Numbered from the stretch's first letter, positions 39,691 through 49,396 are shown. The stretch: DNA of 64,000 nt from Oscillospiraceae bacterium (GCA_015064955.1 SVRD01000007.1:47189-111188); one strand, 5' to 3'. The notes: a model not told the origin generated them from the sequence alone. Translations and numbers: made by a program.

Positions 39691-40542
39691 TTGAAATCAG
39701 AACTTATTGAACAGATCCGCAGAGACGAGCTCAGCTACGAAACGGCAATTAATAATATTGCCGACAGAATCGTGCGCGACTATGGGATAAAGCTTGTGCT
39801 TATTGCAGGGGGCTCATGCGCGGGCAAGACCACGACGACAAGAAAGCTCGGCGAGCTTATTTCGGCATCGGGCAGAGTTGCTCACACCGTCTCGCTCGAT
39901 GATTATTATCGCAATCTTGACGAAAGCGTTTATCTTCCAGACGGCACGCGTGATATCGAATCTATAAACAGTCTCCGTGTTGACCTCATACGCGAATCCT
40001 TCCGATGTCTGCTCGAAGGCAGGGAAGCGAAGATACCCTATTTCGATTTCAAAACAAAAACACGTACAGACGGCTACCGCACGATAAAGCTTGCCGAGGG
40101 CGACGTTGTTCTTATCGAGGGCTTGCACGCCTTGAATTTGGAGCTGTTCGGCGAATCGCCCGACGAAAGCTCGATCTATCGCGTTTATCTTTATGCCGAC
40201 GCAGGCGACGGCGCGGATTGTCGATTCGTTCGCAGAATGGTGCGCGATTCACGCCACCGCAACGCTTCTGCCGAGTATACCTATAATCTTTGGGACAACG
40301 TAAAGAAGAACGAATATGCTTCTATTGACCCCTTCAGAAAGTACGCCGACGTTACGATAAACACCTTCTTCCCCTATGAACGCAGTATCCTGAACGACGA
40401 CGGCATCAAGCTTCTCGCAACGGTCGAGCCCGAAAGCGCGCATTATGAAAACGCGCGTATGCTTATTTCGATATTGGAGCCGTTTCCCCAGATAACCGAC
40501 GACTATATACCCGGAAATTCTTTACTCAGGGAATTTATTTAA
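39691..40542 (+). CDS. Uridine kinase-like nucleoside kinase (P-loop)
   Basis: LVLIAGGSCAGKTTTTRKL, VSLDDYYRN, DVVLIEGLHALN, RRMVRDSRHRNASAEYTYNLWDNV; TTG start. Confidence 0.88.
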   Translation: MKSELIEQIRRDELSYETAINNIADRIVRDYGIKLVLIAGGSCAGKTTTTRKLGELISASGRVAHTVSLDDYYRNLDESVYLPDGTRDIESINSLRVDLIRESFRCLLEGREAKIPYFDFKTKTRTDGYRTIKLAEGDVVLIEGLHALNLELFGESPDESSIYRVYLYADAGDGADCRFVRRMVRDSRHRNASAEYTYNLWDNVKKNEYASIDPFRKYADVTINTFFPYERSILNDDGIKLLATVEPESAHYENARMLISILEPFPQITDDYIPGNSLLREFI

Positions 40543-40548
40543 TCAAAA

Positions 40549-42267
40549 ATGAACGAAGAAGTTAAAAACAGCGTTACCCGACAGGGTAAAAGCTTTCTGC
40601 GCGAGGCGGTGATTCTTACCGTTGCCAGCTTTGCGGTGAAAATAATAGGTGTGGTATTCAAAATACCGCTTACCAACATATTGGGCGAAAGCATCGGCAT
40701 ATTCAATGCCGCATATTCGATCTATGCGATGCTGTTTATGCTCAGCACGAGCGGACTTCCCGTTGCGGTGAGTAAGCTTGTTGCTGCAAGCAACGAGCGC
40801 GGAAGAGGCCGCGAGGCAAAGCGTATCGCTATGCTTGCGACGCTGGTATTCGGCGTTATCGGATTGGTGTTCGCTGTTGCGCTGTTTGTGTTTGCTCCCG
40901 ATATTGCAAGACTTACGGGGCACGCCGACAGTGCCGTTGCGATGCGAACGATCGCGCCCGCGCTGTTCTTTATCTGCGTGTGCGCGTCGGTGCGCGGCTA
41001 TTTCCAAGGTTTACGCAATATGTTCCCGACAGCGATATCGCAGTTTATCGAGGCATTTTTCAAGCTCACTGTCGGTATGGGCGCGGTTATGTATGCGCAC
41101 AGCAAGGGAATGAGCACGGCTGTTCAGGCGGCGTGTGCAATAAGCGGTGTTTCGGTCGGAACCTTTTTTGCGATGGTCTACGTTTTGCTTTGCAGACGCT
41201 TTTCCAAAAAATCGCGTCCGAACGAGACCGACAACGAATCCGACAGCGACAAAAAGCTGATGAAGCTTATCGTTCTCGTTGCGCTTCCCGTCACTCTTAC
41301 CGCCGCGGCGCTCTATTTCTCGCAGTTTCTCGATACCGTTATCGTTGTTAACTGTCTTGTCGATTCGGGCGAATCGCAAAGCGTTGCCGATACTCTCTAT
41401 TCGGCATATACCGGGCTGTCGGTTCCTATTTATGACCTTCTCCCCGCAACTCTTGTATTTCCTATCGCTACAAGTATTCTGCCCGCGATCTCGGGCGCGC
41501 GCGCTGTTAACAAGGAACGCCGTGCCGCCAAGCTCACCGAGCAGGCAATAAGAATATCGGGCATTATCGCAGTTCCCTGCGGAGCGTTCTTGTTCGTTAC
41601 GGGCCGCCATTGTATCTCTTTGCTTTACGGCGCGGATAAATGGTCGGGCTCGATGTCAATGGCGGACGGAAGCAGTCTTGTCCCGCTCGATGCGGCGACA
41701 GAATCGCTTGCGATATTGGCATTTGCGGTGTTCTTTATCTCTATTGTTTCGACCTGTAACTCATTGTTGAATGCATACAGCAAGCCTCATTTGCCGTTTA
41801 TTGCCGTTCTGATCGGAATTACGGTATTGACTTTGAGTGAGATAGCTTTGCTTTACAGCCCGCTCGGAATACAGGGCGCACCGTTGAGCTCGGTTATCTG
41901 CTATTGCATCGTTATGCTTATCGATATCTATTTCCTGCGCAAAAGGTGCGGTGTGCGCTTGAAGCTTGCGGGAATGTTTGCGCGCCCCGTTGCTTGCGGA
42001 ATCATTTCTGCGGCGGGTACATACGGCGCATATATCGGCGCAAAGGCGCTGTGGAATATGCTTGTCGGAACAAGCACCGATACCCGCGCCGCGTCGCTGT
42101 TCATTTTGCTTATTTCGGGAATCGCGCTTGTGATATGCTATGTTGCATCGTCGCTTATTTTGCGCGCGATAAAGGAAGACGAGATCAGATTGCTTCCGAT
42201 GGGCAACAAGCTCGCGAAAATACTTTTGAGGCTTGGCTGGCTGAAGCCCGAGCCTGTCGAGGAATAA
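40549..42267 (+). CDS. SpoVB/MurJ-like polysaccharide transporter (MOP superfamily)
   Basis: Polytopic membrane protein; KIIGVVFKIPLTNILGESIGIFNAAYSIYAMLFMLSTSGLPVAVSKLVA, RGYFQGLRNMFPTAISQFIEAFFKLTVG. Confidence 0.9.
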   Translation: MNEEVKNSVTRQGKSFLREAVILTVASFAVKIIGVVFKIPLTNILGESIGIFNAAYSIYAMLFMLSTSGLPVAVSKLVAASNERGRGREAKRIAMLATLVFGVIGLVFAVALFVFAPDIARLTGHADSAVAMRTIAPALFFICVCASVRGYFQGLRNMFPTAISQFIEAFFKLTVGMGAVMYAHSKGMSTAVQAACAISGVSVGTFFAMVYVLLCRRFSKKSRPNETDNESDSDKKLMKLIVLVALPVTLTAAALYFSQFLDTVIVVNCLVDSGESQSVADTLYSAYTGLSVPIYDLLPATLVFPIATSILPAISGARAVNKERRAAKLTEQAIRISGIIAVPCGAFLFVTGRHCISLLYGADKWSGSMSMADGSSLVPLDAATESLAILAFAVFFISIVSTCNSLLNAYSKPHLPFIAVLIGITVLTLSEIALLYSPLGIQGAPLSSVICYCIVMLIDIYFLRKRCGVRLKLAGMFARPVACGIISAAGTYGAYIGAKALWNMLVGTSTDTRAASLFILLISGIALVICYVASSLILRAIKEDEIRLLPMGNKLAKILLRLGWLKPEPVEE

Positions 42268-42268
42268 T

Positions 42269-43060
42269 ATGTCAAAAGAAACGCTTCTTCAAAAACAGAA
42301 TTACAGCTTTGATGATCTTTGCGAGATAATGGATATCCTTCGCGCTCCGGGCGGTTGCCCTTGGGACGCCGAGCAGACACATCAAAGCATTCGCCGCGAT
42401 CTGCTCGAGGAGACGTATGAGCTTATCGAGGGGATCGACAAAAACGACCCCGAAATGATGCGGGAGGAGCTTGGCGACGTTTTACTTCAGGTGGTGTTCC
42501 ACGCAAATATCGCAAGCGATTTCGGCATCGACGAGGTATGTAACGATATCTGCAAAAAGCTTATTGTCCGCCATCCGCACGTGTTTGGCGACGTTATAGT
42601 GCGCGGTACCGAAAACGTGCTTGCAAATTGGGATAAAATAAAGAAGGAAACCAAAAAACAGCAAAGCGACACCGAGGTATTACGCTCTGTTACAAGCTCG
42701 CTTCCCGCGCTTATGCGTGCCGAAAAGCTTGGCAAAAAGGCGAGAAAGCTTGGATTTGATTTTGACGATGCCGAGGAGGCTATGCAAAAGGTTTACGAGG
42801 AAGCCGACGAGGTAAAGGCGGCGCTGTCCGGTGGAAATCAGGACGAGATCCACGAGGAATTCGGCGATCTGCTGCTTTCGATAGTCAACGCCGCGCGTCT
42901 TGCGGGTGTCGATGCCGAGAAGGCGCTTTACGATGCGAACGAGAAGTTTCTTTCGAGATTCGAGCGTGTTGAATCGCTTTGTCTTGCTTCGGGAAAGACC
43001 GTGACCGAGGCGAGCCGAGAGGAAAAAGAATATTTTTGGCAGGAATCTAAGAAAAATTAA
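42269..43060 (+). CDS. mazG: Nucleoside triphosphate pyrophosphohydrolase MazG
   Basis: LRAPGGCPWDAEQTHQSIRRDLLEETYELIEGID, MREELGDVLLQVVFHANIA, and a second MazG repeat EEFGDLLLSIVNAARL. Confidence 0.96.
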   Translation: MSKETLLQKQNYSFDDLCEIMDILRAPGGCPWDAEQTHQSIRRDLLEETYELIEGIDKNDPEMMREELGDVLLQVVFHANIASDFGIDEVCNDICKKLIVRHPHVFGDVIVRGTENVLANWDKIKKETKKQQSDTEVLRSVTSSLPALMRAEKLGKKARKLGFDFDDAEEAMQKVYEEADEVKAALSGGNQDEIHEEFGDLLLSIVNAARLAGVDAEKALYDANEKFLSRFERVESLCLASGKTVTEASREEKEYFWQESKKN

Positions 43061-43112
43061 CAAAAAATCGTCACAAAAAGCTGTATTATGACGAAAAAAG
43101 TGCAAAAAACCC

Positions 43113-43141
43113 TTGCGAATAGGGAAAAATGATGATATAAT
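43113..43141 (+). promoter_or_regulatory. Candidate sigma-A promoter for hup
   Basis: TTGCGA (43113-43118), 17-nt spacer, TATAAT (43136-43141). Confidence 0.7.
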
Positions 43142-43180
43142 AACACCAAGAATTTTTTATTTGAAAGGAATATACATTTT

Positions 43181-43456
43181 ATGAACAAGTCCACACTCGT
43201 AGAAGCAGTAGCAGCTAACGCTAACCTCAAGAAGAAGGATGCTGAAGCAGCAGTTAACGCAATGTTTAAGGCAATCGAAACCGAGCTCGCAGCAGGCGGC
43301 AAAGTTCAGATCGCAGGCTTCGGTTCTTTCAAGGTTAAGGAAAGAGCTGAAAGAGTTGGCCGTAACCCCAAGACCAAGGCTGCTATCACCATTCCCGCTT
43401 CCAAGGCTCCCGCATTCGTTGCAGGCAAGGATCTTAAGGACGCTGTAAACAAATAA
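43181..43456 (+). CDS. hup: HU family DNA-binding protein
   Basis: [77 protein letters not shown]. Confidence 0.98.
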   Translation: MNKSTLVEAVAANANLKKKDAEAAVNAMFKAIETELAAGGKVQIAGFGSFKVKERAERVGRNPKTKAAITIPASKAPAFVAGKDLKDAVNK

Positions 43457-43469
43457 GAATGTTTTCGAT

Positions 43470-43495
43470 CAAGGCAGGGTAACCCCCTGCCTTAT
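43470..43495 (+). terminator. Rho-independent terminator after hup
   Basis: AAGGCAGGG...CCCTGCCTT stem. Confidence 0.7.
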
Positions 43496-43514
43496 TGGTC
43501 ATTTATCGGTAGGT

Positions 43515-43757
43515 ATGAGATTAGACAAATATCTTAAGGTATCACGCATTATCAAGCGCCGCACCGTAGCGAACGAAGCATGCGGCGAAAACCTCGTTTC
43601 TGTAAACGGCAAGGTTGTCAAGCCCTCCTATGACGTTAAGATCGGGGACGTAATCGAGGTCAAATACGGTAGCAGAAGCACCAAATTCCGCGTCGTTTCG
43701 ATTATGGAAACAACAAAAAAGGCAGAAGCCTCGGAAATGTACGAGGTAGTGGAATAA
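43515..43757 (+). CDS. rqcP: S4-domain RNA-binding protein RqcP (YabO)
   Basis: MRLDKYLKVSRIIKRRTVANEACGENLVSVNGKVVKPSYDVKIGDVIEV. Confidence 0.93.
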   Translation: MRLDKYLKVSRIIKRRTVANEACGENLVSVNGKVVKPSYDVKIGDVIEVKYGSRSTKFRVVSIMETTKKAEASEMYEVVE

Positions 43758-43805
43758 AACCGTTTCTGTTTTCATATCATCAAGTATGAAAACGGAGGAA
43801 CGGGT

Positions 43806-44069
43806 ATGAATTCAAAAAGACATACACTCTCGCTTGATTCGAGATCGAGCTTGAAAATAACCGCTGCAAACGAAGTGATCAGCTTTGACGAAACGCTTAT
43901 CAGCCTTTCGGTCGGTGAATCGGTGCTTAATATAAGCGGCAACGGGCTTTCGATAAAGAATCTCTCGCTCGAGAACGGCGATATCGAAATCGACGGAAAT
44001 ATCACGGCGGTCGTTTATTTTGACGAGGACCGGCGTAAAAAGAAAAGCCGTTTTTTCGGACGCGCGTAA
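43806..44069 (+). CDS. yabP: Sporulation protein YabP
   Basis: HTLSLDSRSSLKITAANEVISFDETLISLSVGESVLNISGNGLSIKNLSLENGDIEIDGNI. Confidence 0.92.
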   Translation: MNSKRHTLSLDSRSSLKITAANEVISFDETLISLSVGESVLNISGNGLSIKNLSLENGDIEIDGNITAVVYFDEDRRKKKSRFFGRA

Positions 44070-44546
44070 GTGCAAAACGAATATTCACTCCATTTCGCGC
44101 TGGCGCTGTGGTCGGTAATACTCGGTGCGTTCCTTTGCTCCGTTTACGATATTTTCAGATTGTTTCGGCTTAATAAAAGGCAAAATAACGTGGTATTGTT
44201 TATAAACGATATTTCGTTTTGCCTGATTGCAACGCTGTGCTTTATGCTGCTGTTTTTCAATCTTTCCCACGGCAGAATGAGAGCGTATGCATTCGTATTG
44301 GCGGTTGTCGGCTTTCTTATATGGCGCTTTACTGTCAGCTACGTCGTTATGAATGTGATGCAAAGGCTTTTTGATTTCGTTTCAAAATGTTTAAATTCGG
44401 CAAAAATGCGCGTGCGCAAGGCTTTGGCGTTGCTTTCGCGCCGTATATATACAAGGTTTTATTGCCGTAGGAGCATATCCGCGGTGTACAAATTGGCTTT
44501 AAAGAGAAAGGAAGATAATAATGGCAAAGAAACCGATACGCAGTAA
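44070..44546 (+). CDS. yabQ: Spore cortex biosynthesis protein YabQ-like
   Basis: Several hydrophobic segments, VYDIFRLFRLNKRQNNVVLFINDISFCLIATLCF, immediately after yabP; GTG start. Confidence 0.85.
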   Translation: MQNEYSLHFALALWSVILGAFLCSVYDIFRLFRLNKRQNNVVLFINDISFCLIATLCFMLLFFNLSHGRMRAYAFVLAVVGFLIWRFTVSYVVMNVMQRLFDFVSKCLNSAKMRVRKALALLSRRIYTRFYCRRSISAVYKLALKRKEDNNGKETDTQ

Positions 44547-44805
44547 TATCGTTATCAGGGGCGCGTTCCTTTTTATTTTCATATTCCTTTTTGTTTCGGT
44601 TATTAACCTTCAGGTTCAGATGAACGATTTGCGCAACGAGCGCGATAAGCTTGTCGAAGCCGTTCAGGATAAGCAAGACGCTATCGACGAGCTTGAATTG
44701 CGTATTGCCACCCCGATAGATGATGAATTTATCGAGCGAATCGCAAGAGAACGCGGCTACCGCAAGCCCAACGAGCTTATTTTCAAGAATAATATTGCAG
44801 GTTAA
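44521..44805 (+). CDS. divIC: Septum formation initiator DivIC/FtsB family
   Basis: Single TM followed by coiled coil (QVQMNDLRNERDKLVEAVQDKQDAIDELELRI) and FIERIARERGYRKPNELIF; in yabP-yabQ context. Confidence 0.88.
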   Translation: MAKKPIRSNIVIRGAFLFIFIFLFVSVINLQVQMNDLRNERDKLVEAVQDKQDAIDELELRIATPIDDEFIERIARERGYRKPNELIFKNNIAG

Positions 44806-44820
44806 CGGAGGTTTTGATAT

Positions 44821-45189
44821 ATGTCATATACGGTCGGCGAATCTGTCAGCGGCACCGTTTCGGGAGTGACCGATTACGGAGCGTTTGTAAAGCTCGGAGA
44901 CGGCAGTACCGGTATGATACATATTTCAAAGCTTTCGCGTGATTTTGTTTCGGATATCCACAGCGTTATCAAAAAGGGCGACAGCGTTACGGCAACGGTG
45001 ATATCGCTCGACAATAACAAAATCGCGCTTTCGCTTATCGGCGATAGCTTCAATAAAAGGGATCAAGGCTTTTCGCCACGCAGACAGAGCGTACAAAAGA
45101 CCGATTTTGAATCTATGCTTTCCTCTTTTAAATCTGCAAGCGACGAAAGACTTTCACATATTCCGCGCGAGAAAAGGAAAAGACGCTGA
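44821..45189 (+). CDS. yabR: S1 RNA-binding domain protein (YabR-like)
   Basis: VGESVSGTVSGVTDYGAFVKLGDGSTGMIHISKLSRDFVSDIHSVIKKGDSVTATVISLDNNKIALSL. Confidence 0.88.
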   Translation: MSYTVGESVSGTVSGVTDYGAFVKLGDGSTGMIHISKLSRDFVSDIHSVIKKGDSVTATVISLDNNKIALSLIGDSFNKRDQGFSPRRQSVQKTDFESMLSSFKSASDERLSHIPREKRKRR

Positions 45190-45261
45190 TGTGTTTGAGC
45201 ATCAAAGCGCTTGTTAACGGCGGCGGTATCTGCCGCACAAACAAATAACAGTATAAAGCAG

Positions 45262-45322
45262 GCCTCGGGATTAGCGTGATACTCCGCTTTGGAGTATCAC
45301 GCTAATCCCGAGGCTTTATTTT
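45262..45322. terminator. Rho-independent terminator with unusually long perfect stem
   Basis: GCCTCGGGATTAGCGTGATACTCC-gcttt-GGAGTATCACGCTAATCCCGAGGC (24-bp stem, 45262-45314) then TTTATTTT. Confidence 0.9.
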
Positions 45323-45377
45323 ATATTTAAAAATTTGTGAATAATTTACAAAATAATCCCACTATAATAAAATATGC

Positions 45378-45406
45378 TTGACATAAGCGTGTATATGTGA
45401 TAATAT
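45378..45406 (+). promoter_or_regulatory. Candidate sigma-A promoter for hpf
   Basis: TTGACA (45378-45383), 17-nt spacer, TAATAT (45401-45406). Confidence 0.7.
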
Positions 45407-45456
45407 AAAGACAGACAGGAAACTGTCATTATATAAATTAAATAGGAGATGGCGTT

Positions 45457-45978
45457 ATGAAGACAAGAATCATCACCAAAAAGTTCACCCTTACCGATGA
45501 CGTACGCGAATGGATCGAGAAGAAGCTCAAGAAATTCGACAAATTCTTCTCCGAGGATACCGAGGCAACTGTCGCCTTAAGCAGTACGAAGCTCGGCGAA
45601 AGGATCGAACTGACCATCTACCGTAACGGCTCGATTTTCCGTTCTGAAGTGTCGGATAAGGATTACAAATGCGCACTTGACACTGCGATGGAGAATATCG
45701 AGCGTCAGATCAGAAAGAACCGCACAAGGCTCGAAAAGAAGATTCACGTCAAGAAGGAATTGTTTGCTGACGTTGATATCGCAGAGGCAGAGGACGAGAT
45801 CGCAATCGCAAAGGTAAAACGCTTTGAGATGCAGGCGATGACGGTAGAGGAAGCGATTCTGCAAATGAATCTGCTCCAGCACAGCTTTTATATGTTCCTC
45901 AATTCCGAAAGCGGCAGATACAACGTTGTATACAAGCGTGACGATAATCAATACGGCGTGATTGAGCCTATTGAATAA
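45457..45978 (+). CDS. hpf: Ribosome hibernation-promoting factor, long form
   Basis: Lrts N-terminal domain (KKFTLTDDVREWIEKKLKKFDKFF) and C-terminal dimerisation domain (KVKRFEMQAMTVEEAILQMNLLQHSFYMFLNSESGRYNVVYKRDDNQYGVIEP). Confidence 0.96.
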   Translation: MKTRIITKKFTLTDDVREWIEKKLKKFDKFFSEDTEATVALSSTKLGERIELTIYRNGSIFRSEVSDKDYKCALDTAMENIERQIRKNRTRLEKKIHVKKELFADVDIAEAEDEIAIAKVKRFEMQAMTVEEAILQMNLLQHSFYMFLNSESGRYNVVYKRDDNQYGVIEPIE

Positions 45979-46001
45979 ACGAATAATAAATAAAAGCCCG
46001 A

Positions 46002-46278
46002 GGGCGATGCGTCACAGTGATAAATCGCCTTAAAACTGCCATTTTTGCACAATACTGCATCAAAAAACTGCGATATACACTCGTATTATCGCAGTTTTTT
46101 TCTTTGTCTTGTAACAAAACTATCAGGTTTTAAGGTGCAAAGCAGTTTTGACCGTATCCGATTTGCCTTGCAACGACGGCAAAAAACGAAGGAATACGTC
46201 CGTATTTCAAGGCTTTTTGACTATGTTGCAGGGTGAAGCGGTAGGACAAAACCGTTTTCTCACTATGACGCATCGCCC
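46002..46278. mobile_element. MITE-like inverted-repeat element (non-coding)
   Basis: Left end GGGCGATGCGTCACAGTGA (46002-46020), right end TCACTATGACGCATCGCCC (46260-46278), inverted with 1 mismatch in 19; left 28 nt recurs at 62382. Confidence 0.75.
46062..46100. terminator. Strong internal hairpin of the MITE-like element
   Basis: AAAAAACTGCGAT (46062-46074)/ATCGCAGTTTTTT (46088-46100) with nested ATAC/GTAT. Confidence 0.6.
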
Positions 46279-46308
46279 AATTGCGGGCTTTTTTGTTTTG
46301 TCTTGATT

Positions 46309-46983
46309 TTAAGGCTGTGAAAGGTTTGCGTTCGGGTCGCCGTAATATTTGTAGGAATCGGGGAAATCGGCGGGCTCCATATCCTCGGGAAGAAGCAGAG
46401 TGAGCGCGATATCCGATTTGCCGATATCCGAAACGACACTGCAGATCATCTTTTCGTCGTCGTAAATGACGTCGAGCCCGGTCACGTAGTTCTCGATAAG
46501 CATAACCGGAATGAGATATTCGCCGTTTTCATAAAGCACGGGGGAGGACATTCTTATAGGGTTATCGTTAATAACGATAAGCGAGGAGTTTTTGGTGCAT
46601 TCGATTCGGTTATCTGTTCCGATAAGGAAAAGAGTGATTTCGTTATCGTCGCCCGCAAGTCCGAACGAGGCGATTTCCGCAAGATAGGAAAAGGGGATAT
46701 ACAATCCGTATTCGTTGTTCGCGTCCTGCGCGGTGACCTTGTGAAGAACACGTTCGTCATAAACCACGTTGAGCGAATAAATTTCGGTGTTTTTCGCGGT
46801 GGAATTGAAGGAATAATATATCAAACCGGCGATAAAAAGACTAATCACAAGATAAAATGCCAAGAATACGATAAGCACCGCAAGTATCGACGATGCCGCG
46901 CTTGATCTGCGTCTGCGCTTTTTGGCGGCTTTTTTTACTATCGGGTCCTTTTGCGGCGTGGTCTGAACGTTGTTTTCTTCCAA
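46309..46983 (-). CDS. Hypothetical single-TM extracytoplasmic protein
   Basis: Basic N-terminus KKRRRRSS + TM (ILAVLIVFLAFYLVISLFIAGLIYY) + soluble domain; TTG start at 46983 behind GGAGG. Confidence 0.65.
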   Translation of the reverse strand: MEENNVQTTPQKDPIVKKAAKKRRRRSSAASSILAVLIVFLAFYLVISLFIAGLIYYSFNSTAKNTEIYSLNVVYDERVLHKVTAQDANNEYGLYIPFSYLAEIASFGLAGDDNEITLFLIGTDNRIECTKNSSLIVINDNPIRMSSPVLYENGEYLIPVMLIENYVTGLDVIYDDEKMICSVVSDIGKSDIALTLLLPEDMEPADFPDSYKYYGDPNANLSQP

Positions 46984-47149
46984 AACGGCTTTCCTCCTTC
47001 CTTGTAAACTGCTAAACACAGTATAACACAACAATTCCGAAAAGGGAAGAGGGATAATAACCTTTTTTGATTTTTTAACATAATATATTCAGGTAGGGCT
47101 TTATAAAAATTCTGTCATCACATACATAACGATCGGAAGGGGATATTTA

Positions 47150-49396
47150 GTGAGCGAGATCACAAAGCGTTTTTCCGACGGAGCAAAGAGGGTCATCACC
47201 TCCGCACTGCTTGCCGCGCGAGAAATGGGCCATACCTATGTCGGAAGCGAGCATTTACTGCTCGGTATTCTTAAAGAGGAATCAACGCCGAAAAGACTGC
47301 TTGCCGAGCGCGGTGCTGAGTACGGCGAGATAAAGCAGAAGATAATCGGAATAGTGGGAATGGGGAGCAAATGCCTGCTTTCAGCCGACGATATGACGCC
47401 GATATGCAGACGGATAATATTGCGAGCATCGTTTATTGCATCTGCCGAGGATTCGATAAGCGTCGGGACAGAGCATATCCTTATGTCAATGCTGCGCGAG
47501 GAATGTGTGGCAACAAGGCTTCTGCACGAGCTCTCGATAGACACCGAGGAGCTCCACAGCGTGCTTTACGAGCTTTATTGTGACAACGAATATATATATG
47601 AAAGCGACGAGGAGGAAGAAATGCCTCAGATCAAGGAAAAAAGGATAAGGTCGACACCGCTTCTCGATGCAAACGCACTCGACCTTACCGAAAAGGCGAG
47701 GAAAAAGAGAATAGACCCCGTTATCGGCAGGGAAAGCGAGCTCGGGCGAATGATATCGATATTGCTGAGAAGGACTAAAAACAACCCCTGCCTTGTGGGC
47801 GAGGCGGGGGTTGGAAAGACGGCTATCGTCGAGGCGCTTGCACAGAAGATCGCCGATTCCGACGTGCCCGACGAGCTTTTGAACAAGCGGATTATGAGTT
47901 TAGAGCTTTCTATGGTGGTGGCGGGTACGAAATACCGCGGTGAATTCGAGGAGAAGATCAAAAAGATATTGGACGAGGTCCGTGACGACGGCGAGGTGAT
48001 TTTGTTTATCGACGAGATGCACACGATAGTCGGCGCGGGCGGTGCGGAGGGAGCGATAGATGCCTCGAATATTTTAAAGCCGGCGCTTGCGAGAGGCGAA
48101 ATAAGACTTATCGGCGCGACAACGCACGATGAATACCGTGAAAGCATCGAAAAGGACAAGGCGCTCGCAAGACGGTTTCAGCCGGTAACGGTCGACGAGC
48201 CGAGCGAGGAGGAATGTCTGGAGATGCTTCGCGGAATAAGGAAGAAATATGAAAGCTACCACGGCGTAACGATAAGCGATGAGGCGATAAACGCCGCGGT
48301 GTCGCTTTCGGTGCGATATATTGCCGACAGAAGTCTTCCCGACAAGGCGATCGACCTTATCGACGAGGCGGCGGCAAGGCTTAAGCTGACTGCGCGCGGA
48401 CGGAAAAAGCCCTGCTTGAAGGTATCGGATATCGCCTCGGCGGCAGAACAGCGCACGGGAATACCTTTGACAGATATAGATATTAACGGGCGCGAGCAGT
48501 TGGATATGCTTGAGGAAACGCTGAAAAAGAGAATAATCGGGCAGGACGGCGCAATAAGCTCGCTTTGCAAGGCGGTGAGGCTGTCGCGCTCGGGAATAAG
48601 ACACGGCGGCAGACCGAACGCATCGTTTTTGTTCATCGGCAAAAACGGAGTGGGCAAGACCGAGTGTGCAAAGGTATTGGCTTCTGCAGTGTTCAAAAGC
48701 GAAAAATCGTTTATACGGCTTGATATGTCGGAGTTTTCGGAGCCGCACAGCGTTTCGAAGCTTATCGGATCGCCGCCCGGATACGTCGGCTTCGGAGAGA
48801 AAAATTCGCTCACCGAGCGGGTGAAGCGGAGCCCCTATTCGCTTGTCCTTTTCGACGAGATAGAAAAGGCGCACCGCGATGTTCATTCGCTGCTTTTACA
48901 GATTCTCGACGAGGGGCGTCTTACCGATTCAACGGGACAGACGGTGCGGTTCGATAATACTATCATTATTATGACGGCGAACGGCGGCAAGGGTTCCGGC
49001 GGGATAGGTTTCGGCGCAGAAGCGTCGCAGAGCGCGGCGACGGAGGCGGCAAAGCTTCTCGCGCCCGAGATCGTCGACCGTGTTGACGAAACGGTCTGGT
49101 TTAAGCCGCTTACGCGAGAAGAGCTCTGCGAGGTGGCGAGCCGTTCGCTTTCGGGCTTTGCCGAGCAGATGAATAAGGCGGGTTATACGCTTGCTCTTGG
49201 CGACGGACTTGCCGAGCAGATAGTTGAAATGAGCGCTTCGGCAAGTGCGCGGGCGGTTTCGAGATGTGCTCTGCGGATTGCCGAGGAGGCGATTTCGCCG
49301 CTGATTCTGGGTGAAACGCTTGCCGAGGGCGAAAAACTGACAATTTTCATAGAAAACGGCGCTCCGATAGCCAAAATTAATCAAAACAGCTATTGA
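47150..49396 (+). CDS. clpC: ATP-dependent Clp protease ATP-binding subunit (ClpC-type)
   Basis: Clp N repeats; GEAGVGKTAIVEALAQ; LFIDEMHTIVGAGGAEGAIDASN; GKNGVGKTECAKVLA; SKLIGSPPGYVGFGE. Confidence 0.93.
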   Translation: MSEITKRFSDGAKRVITSALLAAREMGHTYVGSEHLLLGILKEESTPKRLLAERGAEYGEIKQKIIGIVGMGSKCLLSADDMTPICRRIILRASFIASAEDSISVGTEHILMSMLREECVATRLLHELSIDTEELHSVLYELYCDNEYIYESDEEEEMPQIKEKRIRSTPLLDANALDLTEKARKKRIDPVIGRESELGRMISILLRRTKNNPCLVGEAGVGKTAIVEALAQKIADSDVPDELLNKRIMSLELSMVVAGTKYRGEFEEKIKKILDEVRDDGEVILFIDEMHTIVGAGGAEGAIDASNILKPALARGEIRLIGATTHDEYRESIEKDKALARRFQPVTVDEPSEEECLEMLRGIRKKYESYHGVTISDEAINAAVSLSVRYIADRSLPDKAIDLIDEAAARLKLTARGRKKPCLKVSDIASAAEQRTGIPLTDIDINGREQLDMLEETLKKRIIGQDGAISSLCKAVRLSRSGIRHGGRPNASFLFIGKNGVGKTECAKVLASAVFKSEKSFIRLDMSEFSEPHSVSKLIGSPPGYVGFGEKNSLTERVKRSPYSLVLFDEIEKAHRDVHSLLLQILDEGRLTDSTGQTVRFDNTIIIMTANGGKGSGGIGFGAEASQSAATEAAKLLAPEIVDRVDETVWFKPLTREELCEVASRSLSGFAEQMNKAGYTLALGDGLAEQIVEMSASASARAVSRCALRIAEEAISPLILGETLAEGEKLTIFIENGAPIAKINQNSY

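Larger units (their letters stand above)
45992..46294. terminator. hpf-distal terminator split by an inserted repeat element
   Basis: AAAAGCCCG (45992-46000) and CGGGCTTTT (46284-46292) plus T-tract form a 9-bp stem whose loop is occupied by the 277-bp element. Confidence 0.7.

Noticed and set aside
46045-46236. 63-aa ORF inside the 277-bp element
   Set aside because: No RBS or domain; overlaps a strong hairpin and the element looks non-coding.
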